Part shown: one piece after another, positions 27,040 through 35,332 of the stretch
Position numbering within the stretch: the stretch's first letter is position 1
Layout: the number at the start of each line of letters is the position of its first letter
Assembly (NCBI GenBank): GCA_027494115.1
Contig: JAOSJL010000001.1
Location: 1,017,926 to 1,081,925, forward strand
Length of the DNA: 64,000 bases
DNA from: Acidimicrobiia bacterium
GTDB taxonomy: Bacteria; Actinomycetota; Acidimicrobiia; IMCC26256; JAOSJL01
Direction of reading: 5' to 3'
Notes under the pieces: generated by a model
The model's input: only the letters and a program-made list of their open reading frames with translations
What the model was told of the DNA's origin: nothing
Databases searched by the model: none
Made by a program: the position numbers and the translations under genes

Positions 27040-27709
27040 CGTGCGGCCCCAACGGTGGCGGCCCGACACAGGCGGGCCCACCGTTCCCGGGCCGCGTCGA
27101 GATCCCGGTGGGTCGCCGCCCGCCCCCGTAGGCGACCTCGTCGAAGTCGACCGCCAGGTGTCGGAAGTCGTCGTCGCGGACCTGCCGTGCCACCTCGCCA
27201 CTGGTGATCGACGGTCGGAAACGAATGGCCCCGGCCGCGTCGAGCCTGAGAAGACCCGCGCGGAACCGGAGGCGCAGCGCCGCGTCCAGATCGCCGTGTT
27301 CCTCGGCGTCGACCGCCGCGCTCTCGAGAGTCGACGGATCACGCGACACTTCGGCTGTTGCGATTCTTTCGGCACGCTCGGCGGTGGTGCGTCGTCGAGC
27401 CGTCCGAACGCCGACGAACGCCACCGCCGCCACGAGCGCCACCGTGACAAAGACGATTCCGACCGGCGACCCTCCCGCGTCACCGATCCGGTCCGCGACC
27501 GCTGAGAGAAACCTTCCGACCGGCTCGAGGCGGTCGCCGATCCACTCGAGGACACCCCGCAGCGGTCGCGGGACATCCGGAGGTCGGAACCGAGGCTGCC
27601 CGAGGATCTGGTCGGCCTGTCGTTGCGCCTCGTCGGGTGTCGGGAGGTCGGGAGAGTCCGGCGATCGTCCTGCAGCAGCGAGCACGGGGGCCGCGAGCAC
27701 GGCACTCAC
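27036..27709 (-). CDS. DUF4129 protein (frameshift near C-terminus)
   Basis: A protein of about 224 residues: a hydrophobic N-terminus, a linker with LPTPDEAQRQADQILGQPRF, one membrane helix (GIVFVTVALVAAVAFVG), and the DUF4129 domain. That domain has DAALRLRFRAGLLRLDAAG and SGEVARQVRD...DFDEVAYGG. One base is missing in CCCCC 27123-27127; repairing it gives a C-terminus ending RAATVGAAR whose stop overlaps the next ATG. The GTG start overlaps the upstream stop. The domain is also found at the C-terminus of transglutaminase-like proteins. Confidence 0.8.
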
Positions 27710-28802
27710 GGAGCCGGTGGGCGGGGCGGGGTGGTGCACCGAGCGGGGGTGGTGCACCGGGCGGGGGTGGCGGAGGAGGTGGAAGGGGAGTGGAACCCGG
27801 AGGTGGAGGCGGTGGAGGCGGCACTCCCGCCGGAGGTGGAAAGGGAGACGGGTGCGGTCCCGGCGGGGTCGGCCTCCGCGGCGCGAGCAGTGGCGCGCCC
27901 GCTGTCGCGGGATCGACTCCGACGGATGCGGCCAGCATCTCGACGTCGAGACCCTCGCGACGCACGCGCAGGTCGAAGAACACGACCGCGAGGATCGCCG
28001 CCTCCAGTGGTGTGGCGAGCAGGGCACCGATCGTCCCGGCGACGGTGGTGACGATCGTCGCCGCCACCGCGTTGTCGACCGACACGACGGCAGCGGACGG
28101 GATGCCCGAGACGATCGCCTGGATGACGACGACGAGAAGAAACATGACGAAGAGAACGGTGGCGGTTCGCCAGAAACGTCGGCGCGTGAGTGAAAAGGCT
28201 CTCCGGACAGCGCGGATGCCCTTGACGCGGTCGATGAGCAGTATCGGCACCGTCAGGCCGAGGACGAGGTACACCGCCCCGACGAAGAACGACGCGAGCA
28301 CGATCATGACTATCGCGACAACGAACCCGTCGGCCCCGGTGACCACCGCCAGGCCGAGTCCCAGGAACGCTGCGACGATGAGAAGGACCGTGGGGATGAC
28401 GAGTCGGAGGACTCCGATCCACACGAGCGAGTGCAGCCGTCGAAAACCGAAACGCAGCGACGAACGCCAGTTGGGCTTCTCGCCGAGGTAGGCGTCGCTG
28501 ATCGCCTTCAGGGCGGCGCCCGAGGCGAGCATGCCCGAGACCAGGGCCACGACCACCACGACGATCTGGGCCACGAAGAAGGTGCGCAGTTCGCTTCCGC
28601 TGAGCTCCTGGGTGGTTCCGAAGCTCCCCACCTCTGCTGTGTCCGGCGTTGCGGAGAGCGTGAGGATCGCCGTGAGGATCTGCGCAGGCACGACGACGAT
28701 CGCGACGGTCTTGACGAGCGTTCCGATGTTGCGCGTCGTGACCTTGATGGCCACGTCGAGCATCTCGCCCATCCGCAGCGGGCGTAAATCCGGCGAAGGC
28801 AC
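27706..28802 (-). CDS. Polytopic membrane protein with proline-rich tail (frameshift)
   Basis: A protein of about 365 residues with roughly six membrane helices (for example NIGTLVKTVAIVVVPAQIL and FFVGAVYLVLGLTVPILLI), the segment RAVRRAFSLTRRRFWRTA, and a C-terminus of proline runs. It resembles the membrane domain of glycerophosphodiester phosphodiesterase-like proteins, but no catalytic domain is attached. One base is missing near 27728-27731; repair gives a stop overlapping the DUF4129 GTG. It heads the operon that continues through DUF4129, DUF4350, MoxR and DUF58. Confidence 0.72.
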
Positions 28803-28829
28803 GCTCGGACGTTACGCCGAAATCGGCGC

Positions 28830-28880
28830 AGGTAGTGCGTCCGTGAGGTTCGCTATGCGAACCTCACGGACGCACTACCT
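28830..28880. terminator. Hairpin-family terminator B
   Basis: A perfect 24-bp inverted repeat (28830-28853 and 28857-28880) with a 3-nt loop TAT. The stem contains GTGCGTCC and the family core GCATAGC read on the minus strand. It begins 2 nt after the thiolase stop on the minus strand and precedes the membrane-protein operon. No T-run follows. Confidence 0.75.
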
Positions 28881-28882
28881 AG

Positions 28883-30064
28883 TCAGAGGGTGCGCACGAT
28901 CGCGGCGTCGCCTTGTCCGCCACCGCCGCAGAGAGCCGCGGCGCCGATACCGCCGCCACGTCGACGCAGCTCGTTGATGACCGTCATGGTGATGCGTGCG
29001 CCCGACATTCCGACCGGGTGGCCGAGCGCGATGGCGCCGCCGTTCACGTTGACGATGTCGTCGGTGATGCCGAGGTCCTCCATCGACGCCAGGCCCACCG
29101 CGGCGAACGCCTCGTTGAGCTCGAAGAGGTCGATGTCGCCGACGGTCATGTCGACCTTGGCGAGTGCGTCCTTGATGGCGCGCGCCGGTTGTGTGAGCAG
29201 CGACGGGTCGGGACCCGCCACCATCCCGTACGAGACGAGTTCGGCGATCGGCGTGACGCCCAACTCCTCCGCCTTCCCGACGCTCATCAGGACCAGAGCA
29301 CCCGCGCCGTCGCTGATCTGCGACGCATTCCCCGCGGTGATCGTGCCGTCGTCGGAGAAGGCGGGGCGCAGCTTGCCCAGCGAGTCTGATGTCGTGCCCG
29401 GGCGTACACCCTCGTCCTCGCTGACCACGACGGGGTCACCCTTGCGCTGCGGGATCTCGACCGGGGTGATCTCCTCGGTGAAGTGGCCTTCCTTCAGCGC
29501 CTCCGCCGCGCGCTCGTGGCTCTGGGCGGAGAGCTCGTCCTGGGCCTCGCGGGAGATACCCATCTGTCCTGCGTACTTCTCGGTGCCCGTGCCCATGTGC
29601 ACGGCGTCGAAGGCGCACCAGAGGCCGTCGTGGATCATGGAGTCGATGAGCTTGCCGTTGCCCATGCGGTAGCCGGCCCGTGCCTTGTCGAGCAGGTACG
29701 GCGCCTGGGTCATCGACTCCATGCCGCCCGCCACGACCACGTCGGCGTCGCCGCTCTGGATCATCTGGTCGGCGAGGTAGATCGAGTTGATGCCCGACAG
29801 GCACACCTTGTTGACCGTCATCGCCGGCACCGACATGGGGACGCCGGCATTGGCGGCCGCCTGACGTGCGGTGATCTGGCCCTGGCCGGCCTGGAGCACG
29901 TGGCCCATGACGACGTAGTCGACGTCGTCACCTGCGATGCCGGCGCGCTCGAGAGCGGCCTTGATGGCGTGGCCCCCGAGGTCCATCGCGCTCTGGGAGA
30001 CGAAGGCTCCCGACAGCTTGCCGATGGGGGTACGGGCGGTGGAGACGATGACCGAGCCGGGCAT
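28883..30064 (-). CDS. Acetyl-CoA acetyltransferase
   Basis: A biosynthetic-type thiolase of 393 residues that condenses two acetyl-CoA to acetoacetyl-CoA, or acts in reverse. The acyl-accepting Cys88 lies in VNKVCLSGIN, the His in ALGHPVGMSGAR and the second Cys in LCGGGGQGDA. NEAFA is conserved. With Ccr, dehydrogenase and mutase genes nearby it could start the ethylmalonyl-CoA pathway; a role in polyhydroxyalkanoate or beta-oxidation is also possible. A strong GGAGG site precedes the ATG. A palindrome-like operator lies 34 nt upstream (30098-30111). Confidence 0.94.
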   Translation of the reverse strand: MPGSVIVSTARTPIGKLSGAFVSQSAMDLGGHAIKAALERAGIAGDDVDYVVMGHVLQAGQGQITARQAAANAGVPMSVPAMTVNKVCLSGINSIYLADQMIQSGDADVVVAGGMESMTQAPYLLDKARAGYRMGNGKLIDSMIHDGLWCAFDAVHMGTGTEKYAGQMGISREAQDELSAQSHERAAEALKEGHFTEEITPVEIPQRKGDPVVVSEDEGVRPGTTSDSLGKLRPAFSDDGTITAGNASQISDGAGALVLMSVGKAEELGVTPIAELVSYGMVAGPDPSLLTQPARAIKDALAKVDMTVGDIDLFELNEAFAAVGLASMEDLGITDDIVNVNGGAIALGHPVGMSGARITMTVINELRRRGGGIGAAALCGGGGQGDAAIVRTL

Positions 30065-30097
30065 GGGATTCCTCCGGGATACGAGCGTGCGAGCTGG

Positions 30098-30111
30098 TTA
30101 CCGAGCGGTAG
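30098..30111. promoter_or_regulatory. Candidate operator upstream of thiolase
   Basis: TTACCGAGCGGTAG is an imperfect palindrome matching TTACCGGCCGGTAA at 45444-45457. Both lie 33-34 nt before a start codon of an acyl-CoA gene. A -10-like TACCCT (minus strand, 30119-30114) is adjacent, so binding would block initiation. Confidence 0.5.
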
Positions 30112-30161
30112 CAAGGGTACCTGGGCGCCCTCTCGGGAGTCGAGGGGAGCCGCTACCGTGC

Positions 30162-30211
30162 TGCGCACAACGAATGCGCGACAAATGCGTACGACGAAGT
30201 GCGCACAATGA
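30162..30211. repeat. Four imperfect TGCG-led iterons
   Basis: TGCGCACAACGA, TGCGCGACAA, TGCGTACGACGA and TGCGCACAATGA begin at 30162, 30175, 30186 and 30200. They fill the gap before the small monooxygenase-domain gene. A regulatory site is possible; nothing identifies the factor. Confidence 0.4.
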
Positions 30212-30223
30212 CGGAGGTTCGAC

Positions 30224-30528
30224 ATGATCGTGATCGGCGGAACGGCCAGGGTGAAGCCCGACAGGCGCGCCGAGGCGGAGGCCGCGGCGGTCGCTGCCGG
30301 TACGGCCACCCGCCGGGAGCCCGGCAACCTCGCGTATCGGTTCGCCTGGGACCTCGAGGATCCCGACGTGGTTCACATCTTCGAGGAGTGGGAGACACCC
30401 GGGTCGCTGGATGCGCACTTCGCTACTCCGCACCTGGCTGAGTTCGTCACCGCGCTCGGCGAGGTCGTCGAGGACAGCCCGAGCTCTACCGCTACGAGGT
30501 CAGTGAACGAACGCCCCTGTTCGGCTGA
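30224..30528 (+). CDS. ABM-domain protein (antibiotic biosynthesis monooxygenase fold)
   Basis: A small dimeric alpha/beta-barrel protein of about 101 residues. MIVIGGTARVKPDRRAEAEA, a central AYRFAWDLEDPDVVHIFEEWE, and HFATPHLAEFVTALGEVV follow the ABM pattern. Such proteins are monooxygenases, isomerases or quinol-quality enzymes; the substrate is not predictable. The last 17 codons are shifted by a missing C at 30478-30480; repair gives PELYRYEVSERTPLFG. GGAGG lies 7 nt before the ATG. Confidence 0.8.
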
Positions 30529-30553
30529 GTAGTCCCTCCCCGCACTCCACCGG

Positions 30554-30559
30554 TACCGT
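30554..30559 (+). promoter_or_regulatory. Leaderless -10 hexamer of ccr
   Basis: TACCGT ends 7 nt before the ccr ATG and no ribosome site is present. Spacing equals that of pccB-like, CoA-transferase and cyclophilin genes in this window. Confidence 0.45.
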
Positions 30560-30566
30560 CGATGCC

Positions 30567-31916
30567 ATGAGCAACTCGATCGACGCCATCCGTACCGCCA
30601 TTCTCGAGGGGGCTGACGCCGACGCGATCGGAGCGTTGCCCCTCCCCGAGAGCTTCCGGGCCGCTGTCGTGCGCAAGGACGACGTGGAGATGTTCGCCGA
30701 CGTTCCGTCTGCCGACAAGGACCCGCGGAAATCCGTTCACATCGACGACGTACCCCTGCCCGAGCTCGCGCCCGACGAGGCGTACGTGGCGGTGATGGCC
30801 AGCTCGATCAACTTCAACACCGTATGGACGTCGATCTTCGAGCCGCTGCCGACCTTCGGGTTCCTCGAGCGGCTCGGGCGCGAGTCGTCGTGGGGCGCGC
30901 GCCACGACCTGCCGTACCACGTGATGGGCTCCGACGGCGCGGGGGTGGTGCTGCAGACGGGATCAGCGGTGCGCAACTGGAAGCCCGGCGACGCCGTCAC
31001 GATCCACTGCAATTACGTCGACGACCAGGACCCGTCCGCGCACGACGACTCGATGCTCGCGGCCAACCAACGGATCTGGGGCTTCGAATCGAACTTCGGC
31101 GGGCTCGCCGAGATCACCGTCGTCAAGGCCAACCAGCTCATGCCCAAGCCCAAGCACCTGACCTGGGAGGAGTCGGCGGTCAACGCTCTGTGCAACTCCA
31201 CGAGTTACCGGATGCTCGTGAGCCGGAACGGCGCACACATGACACAGGGTCAAACGATCCTGATCTGGGGAGCGTCGGGTGGAATCGGTGGCTACGCGTG
31301 CCAGTACGCACTGAACGGCGGCGCCACACCGGTCGGTGTCGTGTCGTCACCCGACAAGGTGGACCTCCTGCACGAGCTCGGGGTGGAGGCGGTGATCGAC
31401 CGCAAGGCCGAGGGTTACGCCTTTTGGAACGAGGAAGGCCAGCAGGATCCGCGTGAATGGAAGCGGTTCGGGAAGAAGATCCGCGAGCTCGCCGGAGAGG
31501 ACCCCGACATCGTGTTCGAGCATCCGGGCCGCCAGACGATGGGGGCGTCGGTGTTCGTCGTCAAGCGCGGCGGGCTGATCATGACGTGCGCGGCCACGTC
31601 CGGCTACATGATCGAGTACGACAACCGCTACCTCTGGATGAACCTCAAGTCCATCAAGTCGTCGCACTTCGCCAACTACCGGGAAGCGTGGGCGGCCAAC
31701 AAGCTCATCTGCGAGGGGAAGGTGCACCCGATCCTGTCGGCGACGTATTCCCTCGACGACACCGGAGAAGCCGCTTACCAGGTGCACCACAACCTCCACG
31801 AGGGAAAGCTGGCGGTGCTCGGGTTGGCTCCCGAGGAGGGCCTCGGCGTGACCGACACCGAGATGCGTGAGCGCCACCTCGACGGTATCACGCTCTTCCG
31901 GCGCGCCGGCGCCTGA
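30567..31916 (+). CDS. ccr: Crotonyl-CoA carboxylase/reductase
   Basis: Ccr reductively carboxylates crotonyl-CoA to (2S)-ethylmalonyl-CoA with NADPH and CO2, the key step of the ethylmalonyl-CoA pathway. It is a 449-residue medium-chain dehydrogenase with SSINFNTVWTSIFEP, the NADPH site IWGASGGIGGYA, WGFESNFGGLAE and LKSIKSSHFANYREAW. The CO2-pocket residues known from Kitasatospora Ccr (Asn, Phe-Glu, His) have counterparts in these segments. The length and these segments separate it from ordinary quinone oxidoreductases. The epimerase and a RidA gene follow closely. The ATG lies 7 nt after TACCGT. Confidence 0.95.
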   Translation: MSNSIDAIRTAILEGADADAIGALPLPESFRAAVVRKDDVEMFADVPSADKDPRKSVHIDDVPLPELAPDEAYVAVMASSINFNTVWTSIFEPLPTFGFLERLGRESSWGARHDLPYHVMGSDGAGVVLQTGSAVRNWKPGDAVTIHCNYVDDQDPSAHDDSMLAANQRIWGFESNFGGLAEITVVKANQLMPKPKHLTWEESAVNALCNSTSYRMLVSRNGAHMTQGQTILIWGASGGIGGYACQYALNGGATPVGVVSSPDKVDLLHELGVEAVIDRKAEGYAFWNEEGQQDPREWKRFGKKIRELAGEDPDIVFEHPGRQTMGASVFVVKRGGLIMTCAATSGYMIEYDNRYLWMNLKSIKSSHFANYREAWAANKLICEGKVHPILSATYSLDDTGEAAYQVHHNLHEGKLAVLGLAPEEGLGVTDTEMRERHLDGITLFRRAGA

Positions 31917-31950
31917 TCCCACGGTTCGTCACACCGAAGAGGAGAACCAC

Positions 31951-32349
31951 GTGCTCACCGAAATCGACCACGTTGCCATCGCAGTGTCCGATCTCGACGC
32001 CGCGGTCGCCTGGTACGCCGACACGTTCGACACCGAGGTGGAACACCGTGAGGTCGTGGAATCCGACGGCGTTGAAGAGGCGCTGCTGCGTGTGGCCGAC
32101 AGCTATGTGCAACTCCTCACTCCCACGCGTGACGACTCGCCGGTGGCGAAGTACCTCGAGCGCAGGGGTGAGGGTCTGCACCACATCGGGTACCGCGTCG
32201 ACTCCTGTGCCGAGGCACTCGAGCGGGTCAAGGCGCAGGGTCACCGGGTGATCGACGACGCCCCACGTCCGGGAAGCCGCGGCACGACCGTCGCCTTCGT
32301 CCACCCGAAGACGGCGTTCGGAACACTGATCGAACTGGTCGAGGAGTAG
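31951..32349 (+). CDS. Methylmalonyl/ethylmalonyl-CoA epimerase
   Basis: A 132-residue vicinal-oxygen-chelate protein that interconverts the 2R and 2S forms of methylmalonyl-CoA, and of ethylmalonyl-CoA in Ccr organisms. Metal and catalytic residues lie in EIDHVAIAVSDL (His), SYVQLLTP (Gln), GEGLHHIGYRV (His) and FGTLIELVE (Glu). The GTG start has GAAGAGGAG just upstream. Its place after ccr supports use on ethylmalonyl-CoA as well. Confidence 0.93.
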   Translation: MLTEIDHVAIAVSDLDAAVAWYADTFDTEVEHREVVESDGVEEALLRVADSYVQLLTPTRDDSPVAKYLERRGEGLHHIGYRVDSCAEALERVKAQGHRVIDDAPRPGSRGTTVAFVHPKTAFGTLIELVEE

Positions 32350-32352
32350 ACC

Positions 32353-32769
32353 GTGGCAGTCCTGCGTCACCATGTGAACCCGAGCAACGTCTTCGATTCC
32401 TCGGTCTACGGATACTCGCAGGCGGTCGTCACCGACGGCGGTCGTACGGTGCACTGTGCGGGCCAGGTCGGGATCGACGAGCACGGCGAACTCGCCGGCG
32501 ACGATGTCGCGACACAGCTCTCCGTGGCACTCGAGAACCTCCGGCGCGTTCTTCAGGCGGCGGGCGGAACTCCCGCCGACGTGGTGCACGTGCGTGTTCT
32601 GGTGGTCGGTCTCGACGATGCGGCGACCGGCGTGTGCGTGGAGGCCATGGCGGACTTCTTCGATCGCCGTCGACCTCCGGCGTCGACCCTGCTGGGTGTG
32701 GAGGCCCTCGCCCTGGCGGATCTCCGGGTGGAGATCGAGGCCACAGCCGTGGTGGGTTCCACCGACTGA
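32353..32769 (+). CDS. RidA family protein
   Basis: A 138-residue trimeric RidA/YjgF/UK114-type protein. VHCAGQVGIDEHGEL, ALENLRRVLQAAGGTPADVVHVRVLVV and the C-terminal VEIEATAVV follow the family. The Arg that binds the carboxylate of imines in canonical RidA is not clearly present, so deaminase activity is uncertain. The GTG follows the epimerase stop by 3 nt, so it belongs to the ccr operon. Confidence 0.87.
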   Translation: MAVLRHHVNPSNVFDSSVYGYSQAVVTDGGRTVHCAGQVGIDEHGELAGDDVATQLSVALENLRRVLQAAGGTPADVVHVRVLVVGLDDAATGVCVEAMADFFDRRRPPASTLLGVEALALADLRVEIEATAVVGSTD

Positions 32770-32772
32770 GAC

Positions 32773-32801
32773 TTGCGTCCTAACGACTCAGATTTTATAA
32801 T
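32773..32801 (+). promoter_or_regulatory. Sigma70-type promoter of hsp20
   Basis: The -10 hexamer TATAAT (32796-32801) is perfect, and TTGCGT (32773-32778) lies exactly 17 bp upstream as a weak -35. TATAAT is rare in this GC-rich window. Transcription would begin near 32808, giving a leader of about 108 nt. Confidence 0.7.
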
Positions 32802-32824
32802 GATCAGTGCAACAGATCGAGCCT

Positions 32825-32910
32825 CCCTCCTTCGGAGGGCCTTCCGACGGGCAGAGAGGCGACGACCACAGGAGCACAGATGACCCGGACAGATGATCCG
32901 GAAAGGAGGT
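32825..32910 (+). promoter_or_regulatory. Structured hsp20 leader with strong ribosome site
   Basis: CCCTCC-TTC-GGAGGG (32825-32839) forms a local hairpin. Its 5' part CCTCCTT (32826-32832) can instead pair with AAGGAGG (32903-32909), the near-perfect ribosome site 6-7 nt before the ATG. CCGGA/TCCGG just upstream forms another small stem. A temperature-sensitive switch is possible but is inference. Confidence 0.4.
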
Positions 32911-32916
32911 CACGCC

Positions 32917-33345
32917 ATGCTGACCCGTTACGACCCCTTCAGTGATTTCGACCGCATCAGCGATCGGTTCTTCGGAGATCGTGGGAGCCGGGCCTTGTGG
33001 ATGCCGATGAACGCCGTGCGCCGAGAGGGCCACGTGGAGGTGACCCTTGATCTGCCCGGTGTCGACAAGGACTCCATCGACCTGACCGTTGAGCGGAATG
33101 TCCTGACCGTCAGCGCCGAGAGGCACTTCTTGACGCATGACAACGATCAGATGCTCGCCAGAGAGCGCCCGGAGGGATCCTTCACCCGCCAGGTGCTGTT
33201 GGGCGACGCCCTCGACGCCGACGGCGTCGAGGCCGGCTACGCCGACGGTGTTCTCACCGTGAAGATCCCGGTGGCGGAGCAGGCGAAGGCGCGCAAGGTG
33301 GAGGTCGCCGCGGGCGAACCGCAGCGCCAGGCCATCGACGTCTGA
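32917..33345 (+). CDS. Hsp20/alpha-crystallin small heat-shock protein
   Basis: A 142-residue ATP-independent chaperone. The alpha-crystallin domain runs from MNAVRREGHVEVTLDLPGVDKDSIDL through NVLTVSAER to the motif GYADGVLTVKIPV, and the C-terminus is short. ATG 32917 is chosen because AAAGGAGGT lies just upstream, the strongest ribosome site in the window; starting at 32893 would place that site inside the gene. It is the only gene here with a TATAAT promoter and a structured leader. Confidence 0.95.
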   Translation: MLTRYDPFSDFDRISDRFFGDRGSRALWMPMNAVRREGHVEVTLDLPGVDKDSIDLTVERNVLTVSAERHFLTHDNDQMLARERPEGSFTRQVLLGDALDADGVEAGYADGVLTVKIPVAEQAKARKVEVAAGEPQRQAIDV

Positions 33346-33407
33346 ACCGATCAGGTGGCGTCGGGGTCGGCCCCTCGGCCGCTCCGGCGTCGAACACAGA
33401 AGCCGTT

Positions 33408-33439
33408 GTCACGACCCCGTCGTACGGCGGGGTCGTGAC
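33408..33439. terminator. Perfect 12-bp inverted repeat after hsp20
   Basis: GTCACGACCCCG (33408-33419) and CGGGGTCGTGAC (33428-33439) enclose an 8-nt loop. It lies between hsp20 and the carboxylase gene and probably ends hsp20 transcription. It does not belong to the GCATAGC hairpin family. Confidence 0.6.
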
Positions 33440-33452
33440 GCGCGGGTCGGGC

Positions 33453-33458
33453 TACGCT
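33453..33458 (+). promoter_or_regulatory. Leaderless -10 hexamer of the carboxylase beta gene
   Basis: TACGCT lies 7 nt before the ATG at 33466. No ribosome site is seen. Confidence 0.4.
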
Positions 33459-33465
33459 CGCCCGC

Positions 33466-35095
33466 ATGGCAGCTGAGGAACCAGCCATCGAGGAACCCGA
33501 GATCCAGGGCGAGGGCGGCGCCGGCGAGCCTGTCCTGCCCGCGCCTCATCCCATCGAGGAGCGTCTCGCCGCGCTCGACGAGCTGCGGGAGGAGGCGCTC
33601 CACGCGGGAGTGAGCGATCGGTCGCTCGCCAGCACGAACGCGGCAAGCTCACAGCCCGCGAGCGCCTCGACATCCTCCTCGACCCCGACTCCTTCGTGGA
33701 GCTCGACATGCTCGCCCGTCACCGGGCCCACGGATTCGGGATCGAGGAGACCCGCCCCCTGACCGACGGGGTCGTGACCGGATGGGGCACGATCGACGGC
33801 CGCAAGGTCTTCGTCTTCTCGCAGGACTTCACCGTCTTCGGCGGAGCTCTCGGCGAGGTGTTCGCCGAGAAGATCCACAAGGTCATGGATCTGGCGGCAT
33901 CCGTCGGCGCACCGATGATCGGCCTGAACGACGGAGCGGGTGCCCGGATCCAGGAGGGCGTCGTCTCGCTCGACTCCTACGGGGGATCTTCCACCGCAAC
34001 GTCGAAGCCTCGGGGGTCATCCCGCAGATCAGCGTGGTACTGGGGCCGTGCGCAGGTGGCGCCGTGTACTCGCCGGCGATGACCGACTTCATCTTCATGG
34101 TGAAGGGCACGTCGCACATGTTCATCACCGGTCCCGACGTGGTGAAGACCGTCACCGGTGAAGACGTCACCCAGGAGGAACTGGGCGGCGCCATGACCCA
34201 CGCCACGAAGTCGGGAGTGGCGACGAATGTCTTCGATGACGAGAAATCGTGTCTCGAAAACGTGCGCTACCTGATCTCTTTCCTGCCGTCCAACAACCTC
34301 GAGAATCCGCCCGCTTTTGCTCCGGCGGATGATCCCGACCGCTCGTGTGACGCCGTCGTGGGCCTCATTCCCGACGCCCCCAACAAGCCCTACGACATGA
34401 AAGCCGTCATCGCCGACATCGTCGACGACGGCGAGTTCTTCGAGATCTCGCCGTTCTGGGCCATGAACATCGTCTGCGGCTACGCGCGTCTCGACGGTCA
34501 CGTGGTCGGTATCGTCGGCAACCAGCCCCAGGTCGCCGCCGGGACTCTCGACATCGAGGCGGCGCAGAAGGCGGCCCGGTTCGTACGGACCTGCGATGCG
34601 TTCAATGTCCCCCTCGTCACCCTCGTAGACGTCCCCGGGTTCCTTCCCGGAACCGACCAGGAGTACGGCGGGATCATCCGCCACGGAGCGAAGTTGCTCT
34701 ACGCGTACTGCGAGGCCACGGTCCCCCGGGTTCAGATCATCACGCGCAAGGCCTATGGCGGTGCGTACGTCGTCATGGACTCCAAGTCGATCGGCTCCGA
34801 CCTCGCGTTCGCCTGGCCGTCGGCCGAGATCGCCGTCATGGGACCCGACGGAGCGGTCAACATCATTCACCGACGTGAACTCGCCGAGGCTGCTGACCCC
34901 ACGGCACGCCGGGCCGAGCTCGTCGAGGAGTACTCGGAGCGTTTCGCCAATCCCTACAGCGCGGCCGAACGGGGCTACGTCGACGACGTGATCGACCCTC
35001 GCGAGACTCGTGGGGTCCTCATCCGGTCGCTCGAGATGCTGCGGTCGAAGAAGGAAGCGCTTCCCTCGCGCAAACACGGAAACGTCCCGCTGTAG
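33466..35095 (+). CDS. Acyl-CoA carboxylase beta subunit, propionyl-CoA type (two frameshifts)
   Basis: The carboxyltransferase subunit moves CO2 from biotin to propionyl- or acetyl-CoA. It has an acidic N-terminus, then the N-domain with [25 protein letters not shown] and [16 protein letters not shown], and the C-domain with [27 protein letters not shown] and [10 protein letters not shown]. Two bases are missing, at CC 33629-33630 and GGGGG 33981-33985; repaired length is 543 residues. An epsilon subunit gene follows by 3 nt, which identifies an actinobacterial acyl-CoA carboxylase. Propionyl-CoA is the likely substrate given the ethylmalonyl-CoA genes, but acetyl-CoA is not excluded. No biotin-bearing alpha subunit is in the window. 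Confidence 0.9.
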
Positions 35096-35098
35096 GTC

Positions 35099-35332
35099 AT
35101 GGCCGAGCCGGCGCTTCGGGTCCTCTCCCCGACGGCCACCCCCGATGAGGTGGTTGCCATCACCGCAGCCATCACGCTCCTGTTGGAGGAGCGGGAGCGG
35201 ACCGCTGCCACGCACGAGGCATCGTCGCAGTCGATGTGGGTCCGGGCGCCGAGGATCGTCGGCCGGGGTGCGGGCATGACCCGCGGCCCGTGGCGCCTGT
35301 CCGGGCGCATCGACCGTCGATCCCGTGCCTGA
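35099..35332 (+). CDS. Acyl-CoA carboxylase epsilon subunit
   Basis: A 77-residue protein matching the actinobacterial carboxylase epsilon subunit, which stabilises the alpha-beta complex. ALRVLSPTATPDEVVAITAAI near the N-terminus and the C-terminal PWRLSGR segment, with a W before it, are the hallmarks. It begins 3 nt after the beta-subunit stop. The next GTG start overlaps its 3' end by 8 bp. Confidence 0.8.
   Translation: MAEPALRVLSPTATPDEVVAITAAITLLLEERERTAATHEASSQSMWVRAPRIVGRGAGMTRGPWRLSGRIDRRSRA

Noticed and set aside
33466-35095. Broken carboxylase pseudogene
   Set aside because: Both shifts are single missing bases in C or G runs and the rest is fully conserved; the epsilon gene is intact downstream.
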